A DNA stretch of 6,260 nucleotides from Thermoplasmatota archaeon (GTDB lineage Archaea; Thermoplasmatota; E2; DHVEG-1), in contig JALHTX010000184.1 in NCBI GenBank assembly GCA_022866015.1, positions 1 through 6,260 on the forward strand, written 5' to 3'. Shown here piece by piece: positions 6,073 through 6,260 of the stretch. Position 1 is the stretch's first letter. The number at the start of each line of letters is the position of its first letter. The translations under genes and the position numbers were made by a program. Below the pieces are notes generated by a model that ran no database searches, was not told where the DNA came from, and saw only the letters and a program-made list of their open reading frames with translations.

Positions 6073-6133
6073 TTAAAATAATTTTATTTATTGCACAGAG
6101 AATAGAAATAGTTACTATTTAGGGGAGTATAAA
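6073..6133 (+). promoter_or_regulatory. Gap between SCP2 and SDR genes with AT palindrome and ribosome site
   Basis: The 61-base gap opens with the AT palindrome TAAAAT-A-ATTTTA (6074-6086), which may act as a weak terminator or simply reflect base composition. A TTTATTTA box (6083-6090) lies about 45 bases before the next ATG and could start a separate transcript. AGGGGAG (6121-6127) is the Shine-Dalgarno site of the SDR gene, six bases from its ATG. Confidence 0.4.
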
Positions 6134-6260
6134 ATGCTTCTTGAAGGAAAAGTAGCAATCGTCACCGGTGCTGCATCTGGTATCGGACGAGCGACAGCCA
6201 TTTTATTTGCAAAAGAAGATGCCAAGGTTGTTGTTGCAGATATAAATGATAAAGGTGGCA
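6134..6260 (+). CDS. Short-chain dehydrogenase/reductase (SDR), N-terminal part (runs off window)
   Basis: Only the first 42 codons are present. They encode a classical SDR Rossmann fold: 'LEGKVAIVTGAASGIG' (3-18) with the cofactor motif TGxxxGxG at 11-18, helix 'RATAILFAKEDA', and a second strand 'KVVVADIN' (31-38) ending in D36. An acidic residue at this place usually means NAD rather than NADP as cofactor. The start is clear, with AGGGGAG six bases before ATG. The substrate cannot be judged because the catalytic Ser-Tyr-Lys region is outside the window. In this setting glucose, gluconate or 2-keto-3-deoxy-sugar dehydrogenases (KduD-like) and lipid-acting SDRs such as 3-oxoacyl reductases or hydroxysteroid dehydrogenases are all possible. 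Confidence 0.92.
   Translation, partial: MLLEGKVAIVTGAASGIGRATAILFAKEDAKVVVADINDKGG

Noticed and set aside
1..6260. tRNA/rRNA genes, CRISPR arrays, insertion sequences, attachment sites
   Set aside because: No cloverleaf, spaced repeats, transposase frames or terminal inverted repeats were seen; nearly all bases are in recognisable metabolic genes.

Overview
The window is an AT-rich stretch of a prokaryotic genome carrying a carbohydrate-catabolism locus. The host cannot be named from sequence alone. Three things fit an archaeon: TATA-like boxes about 30 bases upstream of genes that start with little or no leader, Shine-Dalgarno sites of the GGAGGT/GGTGAT type, and a free-standing one-domain SCP2 protein. 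However, the kinase/aldolase pair looks like the Bacteroidetes/Clostridia versions of these enzymes, so a bacterium, or an archaeon with acquired sugar genes, remains possible.

Layout, left to right. Positions 1-618 (+) hold the C-terminal part of a Gfo/Idh/MocA-type NAD(P)-dependent sugar oxidoreductase; its Rossmann half lies outside the window. It meets a minus-strand operon tail to tail with no base between the two stop codons. That operon, read from right to left, is 2-keto-3-deoxygluconate (KDG) kinase (4293-3253), KDPG aldolase (3245-2571) and a 642-residue glycoside hydrolase resembling GH5 subfamily 12 (2547-619). The gaps are 7 and 23 bases. Across a 136-base divergent promoter region (4294-4429) lies a plus-strand MFS sugar-type transporter (from 4430). 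An in-frame TAA at 5432-5434 interrupts it, and the remaining 72 codons continue in the same frame to 5653. It is followed by a small SCP2 sterol-carrier-like protein (5734-6072) with its own strong Shine-Dalgarno site, and by the start of a classical short-chain dehydrogenase (6134 to the window end).

A coherent reading (inference): a sugar or glycoside is taken up by the MFS carrier, the cytosolic GH5 enzyme releases the sugar, and the Gfo/Idh/MocA and SDR dehydrogenases oxidise it. A dehydratase not present here would then form KDG, which the kinase and aldolase convert to pyruvate and glyceraldehyde-3-phosphate by the semi-phosphorylative Entner-Doudoroff or hexuronate route. The known GH5_12 substrates are steryl glucosides and glucosylceramides, so a lipid-glycoside substrate is conceivable, and the nearby SCP2 lipid-binding protein makes the idea more interesting without proving it.

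The main oddities are the single clean ochre stop in the transporter, the replacement of the usual catalytic Glu by Asp and of the nearby Arg by Ser in the aldolase, and the unusual linking of a GH5_12-type enzyme to a KDG kinase/KDPG aldolase pair.
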